Assembly (NCBI GenBank): GCA_963782605.1
Contig: CAWAKK010000008.1
Location: 12,895-76,894 of the forward strand
Length of the DNA: 64,000 bases
Reading direction: 5' to 3'
Source of the DNA: JBDTSW01 sp963782605
Lineage (GTDB): Bacteria; Actinomycetota; Thermoleophilia; Solirubrobacterales; 70-9
Below, one piece after another: positions 51,635-60,363 of this stretch; the first letter of the stretch is position 1, and every line of letters begins with the position of its first letter. The position numbers and the translations under genes are program-made. The notes beneath the pieces were generated by a model. It worked only from the letters and a program-made list of their open reading frames with translations, made no database searches and had not been told where the DNA came from.

Positions 51635-52108
51635 TCAGCGCTCCAGGTAGCTCAGCTTGTATTTGCCGATCTGGATCTCGTCGCCGTCCTCGAGGCGATG
51701 CGATTCGATCCGGCGACGATTGACGTAGGTGCCGTTGAGCGACCCCAGGTCGTCGATGTAGTGACCGTCCTGGCGGCGCACGAGCAGCGCGTGGTTGCGC
51801 GAGACGGTGACGTCGTCCAGGAACAGCGCGGCGTCGGGCGTGCGGCCGATCGACATGCGGTCCTCATCGATCGTGAAGCTCTCGCCGGCGCGCCCGCCGC
51901 CGGAGCGGATGACGACGGCGGCACCCGCCTGCTCGACTTCCTCCTCGAGATCGACAGGCTGGTATTCGCCCGTCTCCTCGTTGACCTTGTACGTGACCGT
52001 GGAGTCCTCACCCGTCTCCTGGAGGGTGGCCAGATAGGCGCCACACTTCTGGCAGTAGTTCGCCGACTCGTCGTTGACGAAGCCGCACTCGGGGCAGTGC
52101 ACGGCCAT
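51635..52108 (-). CDS. garA: FHA-domain protein GarA/OdhI-like with zinc ribbon
   Basis: 157 aa from ATG 52108. An N-terminal zinc ribbon (HCPECGFVNDESANYCQKCG; four Cys) precedes a linker with several Thr residues (DSTVTYKVNEETG) and a C-terminal FHA domain (IGRTPDAALFLDDVTVSRNHALLVRR, DLGSLNGTYVN). GarA/OdhI are phosphorylated in the N-terminal Thr motif by Ser/Thr kinases and then control 2-oxoglutarate metabolism. The exact ETTS motif is not present here, so the phosphosite must be different. It is followed by ftsR. Confidence 0.85.
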   Translation of the reverse strand: MAVHCPECGFVNDESANYCQKCGAYLATLQETGEDSTVTYKVNEETGEYQPVDLEEEVEQAGAAVVIRSGGGRAGESFTIDEDRMSIGRTPDAALFLDDVTVSRNHALLVRRQDGHYIDDLGSLNGTYVNRRRIESHRLEDGDEIQIGKYKLSYLER

Positions 52109-52142
52109 CAGCCGCCGCCTCGAGGGTTCTTCGAGTGTGCCA

Positions 52143-52412
52143 TCACGTGATTTCGTCGTCGGGGGGTGGATCCGGGACCTTGCCGAGCAGGATGTCGGTG
52201 AGCGTCTGGACGTCGGCACCCGTGAGGGGCGCTTCCCCGCCCTCGCGCTTTGCCTTGAGCCGGTTGACGAGCTCCGCGCGCATGATGTCGATCTTGCCGT
52301 GGAGCAACCGGCGACGGTAGGAAACCTCGCGCTCTTCATCGGCGAGCGTGTCGATCAGGTCCTTCAGCTCATCGTCGCTCATCGAGCTGACGTCGGGGAA
52401 GGTGTCCTCCAT
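52143..52412 (-). CDS. RsiG-like anti-sigma factor with c-di-GMP-type motif
   Basis: 89 aa, two helices. MSDDELKDLIDTLADEEREVSYRRRLLHGKI contains E27-x3-S31-x2-R34-x3-H38-x3-D42, matching the E(x3)S(x2)R(x3)Q(x3)D c-di-GMP-binding motif known from Streptomyces and Rubrobacter RsiG except for His in place of Gln. RsiG holds sigma WhiG inactive when bound to c-di-GMP. With one motif, this would bind as a homodimer, as in Rubrobacter. Neighbours are garA and a phosphatidyltransferase. A partner sigma is not adjacent; the 32.4-kb sigma is a candidate. Confidence 0.75.
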   Translation of the reverse strand: MEDTFPDVSSMSDDELKDLIDTLADEEREVSYRRRLLHGKIDIMRAELVNRLKAKREGGEAPLTGADVQTLTDILLGKVPDPPPDDEIT

Positions 52413-52505
52413 GGTCGTGCTGCTCCTTACGCTCGGGTTACGCTCAGGTGCCTGGGCGGCACCTTCGAGGGCCGCCGCCGGATTATATGTTCGCTTCCGC
52501 CAACG

Positions 52506-53174
52506 TCAAGTTGAGGTTGAGGCATTGAAACGAACCTCCCTCATGGCCCGCCTGCCGGCGAGCGCGTAAAGAGTGGTTGCGTAGATGCCGAACCCGAGCC
52601 CGATCAAGAACAGGGCGACCGTCACCCAGGAGTCGATCACCAACGTCCAGAAGAGGCCGCCGAAGACGCCGAACGTCGCGAGCCTGCCTAGCCAGGAGAT
52701 CTCCAGCTCGAGCCCACGACGAAGGGCGGCCCGCGCGAGCAGGACCGTGACGATCTCGCGCACCAACAGCACGATGAGCGCCCACCGCGGGAGCAGCTCG
52801 AAATGCCAGCAGACCGCCGCACCAGAGAGCGCAGCGAGGCGGTCGATGACCGGATCCATCAGGTACCCGAGCCGGCTGTACTGACCGGTGGCACGGGCCA
52901 GGAAGCCGTCGATGAAGTCGCCGAAGGTGATCCACAGATAGAGGATCGCCGCCGGCGCGGTGCGGCCGTCCTCGGATTCAAAGGCGAGGTAGAGGAAGAC
53001 CGGTATCGAGGCGAGCCGCAGGTAGCCGATGACGTTGGGGAGCGTCCACGGGTGCAGCGGCTGCCCTCGCATCGTCGGGACGGGCGGAGCGCCGGAGCGA
53101 TCGAGGCCGACCAGGCGGCGAAAGCCTGCCTTCGCCTGCTCCTGAAGCGGGGTGTCGGTCGAGCGGGGTGCCAT
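52506..53174 (-). CDS. CDP-alcohol phosphatidyltransferase (PgsA-like)
   Basis: 222 aa, about five or six TM helices. The signature DG-x2-AR-x8-G-x3-D-x3-D is complete: D86/D89 G90, A93-R94, G103, D107 and D111. These enzymes transfer phosphatidyl groups from CDP-diacylglycerol to an alcohol such as glycerol-3-phosphate or inositol phosphate. A soluble N-terminus of about 40 residues is unusual. CDP-diacylglycerol would come from CdsA at the right end. Which alcohol is used is not decidable here. Confidence 0.88.
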   Translation of the reverse strand: MAPRSTDTPLQEQAKAGFRRLVGLDRSGAPPVPTMRGQPLHPWTLPNVIGYLRLASIPVFLYLAFESEDGRTAPAAILYLWITFGDFIDGFLARATGQYSRLGYLMDPVIDRLAALSGAAVCWHFELLPRWALIVLLVREIVTVLLARAALRRGLELEISWLGRLATFGVFGGLFWTLVIDSWVTVALFLIGLGFGIYATTLYALAGRRAMREVRFNASTST

Positions 53175-53177
53175 GGC

Positions 53178-54863
53178 TCAGTCGAGACTTGCGAGGAGCT
53201 CCCGCACACGCGCCGCAGCGTCTTGCGAGGTGACCCTTCCATCCTGGCCGGAACGGCGAGCTTGGGTCTCCACCTCTCCCTCCGCGAGCGTGCGCTTGCC
53301 CACGGTGACGCGCAGGGGGCAGCCCAGGAGCTCGGCATCGGTGAGCTTTTCGCCCGTGCCCGCATCCCGATCATCGAGGAGGGCTGCGACGCCCTCGTCC
53401 ACGAGCTCCGAGTAGATGCGTTCGGCCTCTGAGGCGACCTCGTCTCCCCCCTTGCCGAGGCCGACGACGTGTACCTCCCACGGGGCGATCGCACGTGGCC
53501 AGACGATTCCGCGCTCATCGGCCCCCTGCTCGATCGCCGCCGCGACGATGCGGGCGGGGCCGATTCCGTAGGAGCCCATTACGATCGGGCGCTCCGCGCC
53601 ATCCTCGTCCAGGTAGGTGGCCCCCAGCGGCGTCGAGTAGCGCGTTCCCAACTTGAAGATGTTGCCGACCTCGATCGCGGTCTCGATCTCGATCGGGTCT
53701 CCGGCTGGAGCGAGATCGCCAACCTCGACGGAGCGGATGTCCACCTCCTCGAACGCGAAGTCGCGTCCAGGGACGATGCCGATCAGGTGCTCGTCGGGCC
53801 GGTTGGCCCCGCAGAAGTAGCCCTCTCCCTGGATGGCGACATCCTTCAGCACGGGAACGTCGGCCTCAACAGGGCCGATGGAGCCCGGCGGGCCCAGGTT
53901 GGCCTCGATCTCCTCGGCGGTGGCCTGACGAACGCTCTCGCCGACGGCGTTCGCGAGCTTGATCTCGTTGAGGCGATGATCACCACGCACGAGCGTCAGC
54001 AGGAACCCGCGCTCGGAAGCGACCACTGGGATCGCCTTCAGCGCGGCGCCCTCAGGCACGTCGAGGGCGCCGGCGACCTGGGCGACGGTGGTAAGGCCCG
54101 GCGTCCCGACTGCCTTCGGCTCGGAGAGACCGGCGGGAAGCTCGACCGGCTGCGCGGTGGCGGAGGCGATCTCGACGTTGGCCGCGTAGCCCGGGGCGAG
54201 CGCCACCTCGTTCTCCCCCGCGGCGCACGGCGCCATGTACTCGTGGGCGCCGGAGCCGCCCATCATGCCCACGTCGGACTCGACGCGATACCAGCGCAGG
54301 CCGGAGCGGTCGAAGATGCGATCGTAGGCCTCGATGTTGAGGCCGTAGGAGCGATCCAAGCCCTCCTCATCCCGATCGAAGCTGTAGGCGTCCTTCATCG
54401 TGAACTCCCGCGTGCGCAGGACGCCCGCACGAGGCCGCGGCTCGTCGCGCTCCTTGGTCTGGAGCTGGTAGAGGAGCTTGGGGAGATCGCGGTAGGAGCG
54501 GATGTCGCGGGCGACGTGGTAGGTGAGCGCCTCCTCGTGCGTCATCGCCAGCACGTGGGGCGAGCCCTTGCGGTCCTCGAGCTTGAAGAGCTCATCGATC
54601 GCGTAGCGGCCGGTCGCCAGCCAGGGATCGGCCGGCTGCAGGACGGGCAGGAGCATCTCTTGGGCGCCGATCGCGTTCATCTCCTCGCGGATGATCGTCT
54701 CGACGTTCCCGATCACCCGATGCCCAGCGGGCAGCCACGTCCAAAGCCCCGCGCCGAGCTGGCGTATGAGCCCGGCGCGGACCATGAGCCGATGCGAGAG
54801 CGCCTCGGCATCAGCCGGATCCTCACGCAGCGTCGGCAGCCAGTATCGGGAGAGGCGAGACAT
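53178..54863 (-). CDS. proS: Prolyl-tRNA synthetase, bacterial type
   Basis: 561 aa. Class II catalytic core (MSRLSRYWLPTLREDPADAEALSHRLMVRAGLIRQLGAGLWTWLP start; motif 2 REFTMKDAYSFD; motif 3 GSYGIGPARI) with the bacterial insertion editing domain (about 225-385; LTTVAQVAGALDVPEG..LVRGDHRLNEIKL) and the C-terminal anticodon-binding domain (VHVVGLGKG). It charges tRNA-Pro and edits Ala-tRNA-Pro. ATG 54863. A hairpin with a tiny ORF lies upstream, between ispG and proS. Confidence 0.96.
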   Translation of the reverse strand: MSRLSRYWLPTLREDPADAEALSHRLMVRAGLIRQLGAGLWTWLPAGHRVIGNVETIIREEMNAIGAQEMLLPVLQPADPWLATGRYAIDELFKLEDRKGSPHVLAMTHEEALTYHVARDIRSYRDLPKLLYQLQTKERDEPRPRAGVLRTREFTMKDAYSFDRDEEGLDRSYGLNIEAYDRIFDRSGLRWYRVESDVGMMGGSGAHEYMAPCAAGENEVALAPGYAANVEIASATAQPVELPAGLSEPKAVGTPGLTTVAQVAGALDVPEGAALKAIPVVASERGFLLTLVRGDHRLNEIKLANAVGESVRQATAEEIEANLGPPGSIGPVEADVPVLKDVAIQGEGYFCGANRPDEHLIGIVPGRDFAFEEVDIRSVEVGDLAPAGDPIEIETAIEVGNIFKLGTRYSTPLGATYLDEDGAERPIVMGSYGIGPARIVAAAIEQGADERGIVWPRAIAPWEVHVVGLGKGGDEVASEAERIYSELVDEGVAALLDDRDAGTGEKLTDAELLGCPLRVTVGKRTLAEGEVETQARRSGQDGRVTSQDAAARVRELLASLD

Positions 54864-54930
54864 GCGCGGAGAGGCTACTGGCGGGGTGAGGTGGGCGCCG
54901 CGATCAGGACCGTCGGCCGCGCGTGTCGCT

Positions 54931-54953
54931 TTTCCTCCATGGGCCGGAGGAAA
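54931..54953 (-). promoter_or_regulatory. Hairpin in the ispG-proS spacer
   Basis: TTTCCTCC (54931-54938) pairs with GGAGGAAA (54946-54953), loop of 7 nt. On the minus strand the 3' arm GGAGGAAAAG would be a purine-rich ribosome-site-like sequence. It may separate ispG from proS or control proS translation. The spacer also holds a 21-codon ATG ORF (54940-54875). Confidence 0.4.
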
Positions 54954-54972
54954 GGTGCCGCGCCGAACGGGC

Positions 54973-56286
54973 TCATGCCCGGGTGAAGCGCCTCGAGGCG
55001 GTCGGGGAGACCTCTTCGTCGAGCTCGACCTTGCGCCCCTTGACCGGCTTCATATAGGGCTCACCGTCCTCGAGCACCGGGCCATCGGCCGTGATGTCCT
55101 CGCCCGCAGCGGCGGCCGCGGCCTCCATCTGCGCGATCCGCTCGGGAGTGAGGTCGCCGGCGTTCTCCTCCTCGATACGGCGCAGCCATTCTGCCCCCTC
55201 GGCCGACTCACTCTCGTCGATCGTCACCCCTCCGCGCTCGACGGACTTGTCGATCTCCTCGAAGAGGGCGTTCACCAGATCCTCCTGCTTTACCTTCCTG
55301 ATCGGCTCGCCGTGGGCGAAGATGAGGCCCTCATTGCGCGCTCCGGTGATGCCGAAGTCGGCGTGTGATGCCTCGCCGATGCCGTTGACCGCGCAGCCGA
55401 GCACGGCGACCTCGATCGGGTCGACGTAGGCCTCCAGGCGCTGCTCGATCTCGGCCACGACCGTGTCCATGTCGAACTGAAGCCGCCCGCACGTGGGGCA
55501 GGCGATCAGCACCGGGCCACGCTCGCGCAGCTGCAGCGCCTTCAGGATCTCCCAGGCGACCTTGACCTCCTCCTCCGCGTGGAAGGTCGAGAGGGAGATG
55601 CGAATCGTGTCGCCGATGCCGTCGGCGAGCAGCGTTCCGAGGCCGACCGAAGACTTGAGCGAGCCTGACCACTTGGTGCCGGCCTCGGTGATGCCGAGGT
55701 GCAGCGGATACGGGACACGCTCGGAGAGCAGGCGGTTGGCCGCGATCGTATTGGGGACGTTGGTGGACTTGATCGAGACCTTGAAGTTCTCGAAGTCGAG
55801 CGACTCCATGAGGGTCACGAACTCGACCCCGGCCGTGACCAGGGCCTCGACGGGGTTCTCCCGCTCGAGGGCGTGAAGGTGCTTGGGCAGGGAGCCCGAG
55901 TTGACCCCGACCCGCATTGGCACGTTCGCGGCGGTGGCCCGCTCGGCAACTTCGGCGACCTTGTCGCGGCCGCCGATATTGCCGGGGTTAAGCCGGATGC
56001 AGTGGGCCCCGGCGTCGATCGCCTTCAGCGCCAGCGTATGGTTGAAGTGGATGTCGGCGATCACCGGGATCGGGGAATCGCGGACGATCGTTCGGAGCGC
56101 CTCCACGTCCTTGTCGCGGGGCACGGCCACCCGCACCAGGTCGGCCCCGGCGTCGGCCACCGTGCGGATCTGCTCCATCGTCGCCTCGAGATTGGCCGTC
56201 TCGGTCTTGGTCATCGTCTGCACGGCGACCGGCGCACCACCGCCGATCGGCACGTCTTTCACCCAGATCTGGCGCTTGGATGCCAT
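54973..56286 (-). CDS. ispG: 4-hydroxy-3-methylbut-2-en-1-yl diphosphate synthase
   Basis: 437 aa from ATG 56286. VPIGGGAPVAVQTMTKT, VPRDKDVEAL, IPVIADIHFNH, IRLNPGNIG, LHLGITEAGT, and the Fe-S ligands in ACPTCGR and VLGCAVNGIGE define IspG/GcpE, which converts MEcPP to HMBPP in the MEP isoprenoid pathway. A C-terminal tail of about 80 residues, acidic and beyond the usual end, is unusual (total length normally about 360-390). dxr, another MEP gene, is 6 kb away on the same strand. The acidic tail ends with KGRKVELDEEV. Confidence 0.93.
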   Translation of the reverse strand: MASKRQIWVKDVPIGGGAPVAVQTMTKTETANLEATMEQIRTVADAGADLVRVAVPRDKDVEALRTIVRDSPIPVIADIHFNHTLALKAIDAGAHCIRLNPGNIGGRDKVAEVAERATAANVPMRVGVNSGSLPKHLHALERENPVEALVTAGVEFVTLMESLDFENFKVSIKSTNVPNTIAANRLLSERVPYPLHLGITEAGTKWSGSLKSSVGLGTLLADGIGDTIRISLSTFHAEEEVKVAWEILKALQLRERGPVLIACPTCGRLQFDMDTVVAEIEQRLEAYVDPIEVAVLGCAVNGIGEASHADFGITGARNEGLIFAHGEPIRKVKQEDLVNALFEEIDKSVERGGVTIDESESAEGAEWLRRIEEENAGDLTPERIAQMEAAAAAAGEDITADGPVLEDGEPYMKPVKGRKVELDEEVSPTASRRFTRA

Positions 56287-56416
56287 CGCCGACAAGGGTA
56301 TCCCGCGCAGCGCTGCGATCTGATCTGATCCGCGCGCTCGTGCCGATGGGCACTTGCTCGCATGATGGACGCAGCCTGACGACTGCATGCTCGACCCGCT
56401 AGAGCACGTCGTGTTC

Positions 56417-56432
56417 AGCCGCTGAGGCGGCT
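56417..56432 (-). terminator. Small hairpin at the end of the toroid protein gene
   Basis: AGCCGC (56417-56422) pairs with GCGGCT (56427-56432), loop TGAG, touching the stop codon of the gene that ends at 56432 on the minus strand. Short stem, so only tentative. Confidence 0.35.
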
Positions 56433-57505
56433 TAGGCCGTCTCGCCCGCCCAGGCCTCGAGCAGCCAGCCGAGATGGTACGGGCGGTCGGTTCGGTTCAG
56501 CTCGACCGGCCGCCGCAGGCCGCCGAGGAGCGGGCGGCGCAGGGCGGCGGTCGCGGTGTTCGCGTAGAGGGCAAGCCGGTCGAAGGGCCGGCGGCGACGA
56601 ATGGAGCGATACACGATCCTCTCCTCCCGATCGAGCATCTCGGCCTCCAGCTCGTTTCGCCCCCAGATCCACTCGAGGCCTCGCAGCGCTGCGTCGCGAT
56701 ACCGCGCCTCGCCGGTCGTTTCGCTGAGCGCGTTGAGCGCCATCGGTGCCATCGCGTCCTGGTGGACCGAATAGATCTCATAGGGCTCCACCACCCCGCT
56801 GCGGACGTCGAAGAGCCACGGCCAGCCACCATCCGGGCGCTGCAGCTCAAGGAGCCGGTCCGCCACAGATGCGGCGACGCTCCGCGCTTCCGTGTCCTCC
56901 CGCAGGCGCGATAACTCCGCCAGAGCCAGAACGCCGTAGATCTGCGTCGCGAAGTTCGGGAAGCGGGACCGTCGCCCTTTCCCCCTGTGCACGAACAGTC
57001 CGCTGGGGGTCTCAGCGCGCCGAAGTTGCTCGGATCGTGCCTCCGAGGCCAGGCGCTCGCCTGAGCGTTCCGTGCAGCCGGCGGCGACCGCGTGCGCGCA
57101 GCCGATCGCGATCCAGCTGAGCTCGAGGCCCTCGATTGCGGTCATGCCACCGTTTCGGCCCACGGCTCCGTCGAGGCGCTTCAGCACCTCGTCCGGAGCC
57201 TGCAGACCGGATCGCGAATCGGCCCAGAGCACCAGGCCGAGGTCACCAGGGCCCAGCTCGTCGGCGTCGAGCTCATCGAACACCACGGACTTGACGGCGC
57301 CCGCGTCCACAGGCGGTGGGACCCCGGCCCGCTCGGCCCGCAGTAGCCCGAGCAGCACGATCAGCGTGTAGCGCAGCGAACGGCCTCGAGGCGCGAGCTC
57401 GGGCGCCGCCACCTCGAAACAGAACGCGCCGTCCTCGAGCCGCATGGATGGCAATCGCTCGACGGCGAAGTCGAAGAGCTCGCCCGCGCGCCCACGATCA
57501 CGCAC
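56432..57505 (-). CDS. Alpha/alpha-barrel (toroid) protein of unknown function
   Basis: 357 aa. Repeated helix pairs and a QW-like turn LLELQRPDGGWPWLFDV, plus WIWGRNELEAEM and VHQDAMAPMALNAL, suggest an (alpha/alpha) toroid of the six-hairpin glycosidase/terpene-cyclase superfamily. No DxDD or clear catalytic acid pair was identified. It overlaps the upstream acetyltransferase by 8 nt and likely acts with it, perhaps on a surface polysaccharide or its processing. Confidence 0.65.
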   Translation of the reverse strand: MRDRGRAGELFDFAVERLPSMRLEDGAFCFEVAAPELAPRGRSLRYTLIVLLGLLRAERAGVPPPVDAGAVKSVVFDELDADELGPGDLGLVLWADSRSGLQAPDEVLKRLDGAVGRNGGMTAIEGLELSWIAIGCAHAVAAGCTERSGERLASEARSEQLRRAETPSGLFVHRGKGRRSRFPNFATQIYGVLALAELSRLREDTEARSVAASVADRLLELQRPDGGWPWLFDVRSGVVEPYEIYSVHQDAMAPMALNALSETTGEARYRDAALRGLEWIWGRNELEAEMLDREERIVYRSIRRRRPFDRLALYANTATAALRRPLLGGLRRPVELNRTDRPYHLGWLLEAWAGETA

Positions 57506-58451
57506 GGACGCGGTCCTGGGGCGGCACGGTCGGCGGCGGCTCGGGGAGCGGGTGCGTGTAGATCGTGACTCCGTCGCTCACGAGGTGCTCGAAGACCGAG
57601 AACAGCTCCTGCAGGCGGATCGCGATGATCTCCCCGTGGCCCAGCCGTACGTCGCGGCCGCCTCCCTCGAAGATGGCGTCGCGAAAGACCGCTTGGAGCC
57701 GCGGGTTGGAGTCAATCCGCCCCGCGTGCAGGGCAGGGTTGTGGATCAGCGTGCGCACCCGGCGCTCGGCGCCGCTCTCATCGATGCAGCGAGCATCGAA
57801 CGCGTGGTCCAAATCGAAGACGTCCAGCGGAAACGCGGGACGCCGGATGCACTCGAACGCGTGATACATCGTGATCGCACCCGTGCCGCACCCGAAGAAG
57901 AGCTGGAGCGCGTCGCGCTCGACTAGACGAGGGAAGGGGGTCCCCTCGCCAAAGGGAGTGGCAGCGGTCTCGTGACCCCCGACGATCTCTCTGGCTCCCG
58001 GGCCGTTCACCGAAGTCGGATGCGTCGGGTGCAGGCTGCGGAGCGCGGACGGGCGTTTTCGCAGCTCCTCGGAGATGGCCCCCATTCTCGAGGGGGTCGT
58101 GCGCACGTCGAAGACCGGATCCGAGGCGAGGTAGGCGATCGCCGGCGCGTCCAGCGGATAGCTCGGCATGGCGATCGTGCCCCGTGGCCCGACCACCGCC
58201 TCGAGCGCATCGACGACTGTGGCCGGGCCGTCCTCGAAGGCGCCGAAGACGCTCATCGCCGCCTGCAGAAAGACCGCGTCGCCATCCTCGACCCCACAGG
58301 CGCGAAGCGCATCCTCGACATCTGACTGGCCCAGCGACATCGGCCGCAGGCGCTCCCGCGTCCGGTACTGGAGGCTCCGATACCGGTTGCGACCCCGGCG
58401 AACGGCATCTTGAAGTGGCCGTGGCAGCCGGCGTGCAAGCTCGCGGATCAT
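57498..58451 (-). CDS. AAC(3)-family N-acetyltransferase
   Basis: 317 aa. VEDGDAVFLQAAMSVFGAF, VGPRGTIAMPSYP, HPTHPTSVNGPGARE and FGEGTPFPRLVE are typical of the aminoglycoside 3-N-acetyltransferase (Antibiotic_NAT) family. Chromosomal members next to polysaccharide-type genes often acetylate sugar amines rather than antibiotics, and the paired toroid protein supports that reading. A basic N-terminus (ARRLPRPLQDAVRRGRNRYRS) may be membrane-proximal. Resistance cannot be claimed. Confidence 0.8.
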   Translation of the reverse strand: MIRELARRLPRPLQDAVRRGRNRYRSLQYRTRERLRPMSLGQSDVEDALRACGVEDGDAVFLQAAMSVFGAFEDGPATVVDALEAVVGPRGTIAMPSYPLDAPAIAYLASDPVFDVRTTPSRMGAISEELRKRPSALRSLHPTHPTSVNGPGAREIVGGHETAATPFGEGTPFPRLVERDALQLFFGCGTGAITMYHAFECIRRPAFPLDVFDLDHAFDARCIDESGAERRVRTLIHNPALHAGRIDSNPRLQAVFRDAIFEGGGRDVRLGHGEIIAIRLQELFSVFEHLVSDGVTIYTHPLPEPPPTVPPQDRVRA

Positions 58452-58509
58452 GGGCCTCAGCCTACGCGGCGGGGCTCTGGGGTAAATCGCCGTCTCGCCG
58501 GGCGGGCGC

Positions 58510-60318
58510 CTAGCGCTGGTAGAGCGCCTCGATCTCCTCCATGTACTTCTGGTCGATGGGCTTGCGCTTCAGCTTCATGGTCGGCGTCAGCTCGTCACCG
58601 CCCGGCGCCCAATCGGTCGTGAGCAGCTTGAACTTCTTGATCTGCTCGACCCGTGCCATCTTCGAGTTGGCCTCCTCGATCGCGGCCTGCACCGCCGCGA
58701 TCATCTTCTCCTCCCCGGCGAGCTCCTCCAGGGTCTTTTCCTCGATGCCCTGCGACGCCGCCCACCCGGGCGCGAAATCCGGGTCGAGCGTGATCAGGGC
58801 CACGTTGAAGGGCCGTCCGTCCCCGATGGCCACGGCCTGCCCGATCAGGGGGCTGGCGGTCTTCAGCTTCGCCTCGATGTTCGCGGGCGACATGTTCTTG
58901 CCCGCAGCGTTGATGATGAGCTCCTTCTTGCGATCGACAATCCGCAGGTAGCCGTCGGAGTCGAGCTCGCCGATGTCGCCGGTGAGCAGCCACTCGTTGT
59001 CGAAGGCCTCGGCGGTCTTCTCGGGCAGGTTGCGATAGCCGGGCATGACCGACGGACCCCTCACCATCACCTCACCGTCTTCCGCGAGGCGGACCTCCAC
59101 ACCCGGAAGAGGCGGGCCGACGGTGCCCAGCTTCACCTTCTCGGGCGGGTTGAAGGTGCCGACTCCGCATGTCTCCGACATCCCCCAGAGCTCACCGATC
59201 GGGATTCCGATCGCATGGAAGAACTCGAGCACCTCGAGCGGCGTCGGCGCCGCCCCAACGCTGACCGCGATCGCGTCGGCGAACCCGAGGCTCTGGCGGA
59301 GCCCGGCAAAGAGCTGCTCGTCGGCCGCGGCTACGGCCGCGGCGAGCTGGCTCGGGACCTCCTCGCCCGCCTGCTCCAGGCGCACCTTCTGGATCGCTGC
59401 CTCCAAGCCCTTCTGCGCCGGGACACGCTGTTCGTCCGGCAGCTGCGCGAGGTTCGCCTCGAGGCCCGACTTGAGCTTCTCCCAGATCCGCGGGACGGCG
59501 AAGAACCAGGTTGGGTTCACCGTTGGCAGGAACTCCACGATCTTGCGCGGGTCGGGGCAGACGTGGATCGCCGGGCCCTTGATCACGGGCAGGTAGTAGT
59601 TGGCCGCGCGCTCGGCGATGTGGGCGGCCGGGAGCCAGGAGATCACCTTCGCGTGGCGCTCGGGGAAGTCGAGGATGTGCTCGACGCTCCCGATGAGGCT
59701 CATCAGGTTTCGATGGGAGAGCTGAACGCCCTTGGGGGGTCCGGTGGTGCCGGAGGTGTAGATCAGGGTGAGGAGGTCATCCGGGCCCAGGTCCTCCGCC
59801 GAATCCGTGGGGTCGAAGCCCGGGTCCAGGTCCTCGAGCTCGGCGAGCGTGTGGTCGCCCCCATCACCGTCGATCACGACCAAATGCTCGACGTCCGCCA
59901 GATCCTGGCGCGCCTTCTGAAAGACCTCGTCGAACATGCTCTCGATCACGGCGACCCTGGCACCCGCGTCGGAGACCACGTACGCGACCTGTTCGGGCGA
60001 GGAGGTCTGATAGATCGAGAAGGGCACCCCGCCAAGCGAGACGACAGCGAGGTCAAGAGCGAAGAACTCCGGCCGGTTGTTGAGCATCAGGGCGACGGTG
60101 TCCCCCTTGCCCACGCCGAGCTTGGCGAGGCCGCCGGCGATCCGGGCGACCCGGTCGCGAAGCTCGGCCCAGCTCGTGGCGTTTCCCTCTGCGTCGACGA
60201 TGGCGGGGTCGTCGGGGATCCGCTCGACGGTCATCTGAAAGGCCTTCGGGAGGCTGGCCGCGTAGAGCTCTGGAGCCTCGCCCCCACTCGCGTAGCGCTC
60301 AGCCGTCGTCACTTCCAT
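58510..60318 (-). CDS. Long-chain acyl-CoA synthetase (AMP-binding)
   Basis: 602 aa. AMP-binding core LLTLIYTSGTTGPPKGVQLSHRN, VISWLPAAHIAERAANYYLPV, ELWGMSETCGVGTFNPPEKVKLGTVGPPLPGVEVRL and WLLTGDIGELDSDGYLRIVDRKKELI, with C-terminal Lys in a KFKLLTTDWAPGGDELTPTMKLKR-like end, match FadD15-type enzymes that adenylate fatty acids and load CoA. It could supply the WS/DGAT encoded at 37 kb. It is a single gene before rseP. Confidence 0.93.
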   Translation of the reverse strand: MEVTTAERYASGGEAPELYAASLPKAFQMTVERIPDDPAIVDAEGNATSWAELRDRVARIAGGLAKLGVGKGDTVALMLNNRPEFFALDLAVVSLGGVPFSIYQTSSPEQVAYVVSDAGARVAVIESMFDEVFQKARQDLADVEHLVVIDGDGGDHTLAELEDLDPGFDPTDSAEDLGPDDLLTLIYTSGTTGPPKGVQLSHRNLMSLIGSVEHILDFPERHAKVISWLPAAHIAERAANYYLPVIKGPAIHVCPDPRKIVEFLPTVNPTWFFAVPRIWEKLKSGLEANLAQLPDEQRVPAQKGLEAAIQKVRLEQAGEEVPSQLAAAVAAADEQLFAGLRQSLGFADAIAVSVGAAPTPLEVLEFFHAIGIPIGELWGMSETCGVGTFNPPEKVKLGTVGPPLPGVEVRLAEDGEVMVRGPSVMPGYRNLPEKTAEAFDNEWLLTGDIGELDSDGYLRIVDRKKELIINAAGKNMSPANIEAKLKTASPLIGQAVAIGDGRPFNVALITLDPDFAPGWAASQGIEEKTLEELAGEEKMIAAVQAAIEEANSKMARVEQIKKFKLLTTDWAPGGDELTPTMKLKRKPIDQKYMEEIEALYQR

Positions 60319-60363
60319 CTCGTAGCCCTCCTCCGAGTGGTCTCAGATGCAGGTGAAACTATC

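Noticed and set aside
57498..58451. Acquired aminoglycoside resistance gene
   Set aside because: The AAC(3)-like gene has the same base composition as its neighbours, is overlapped with a housekeeping-like partner, and has no mobile element nearby.
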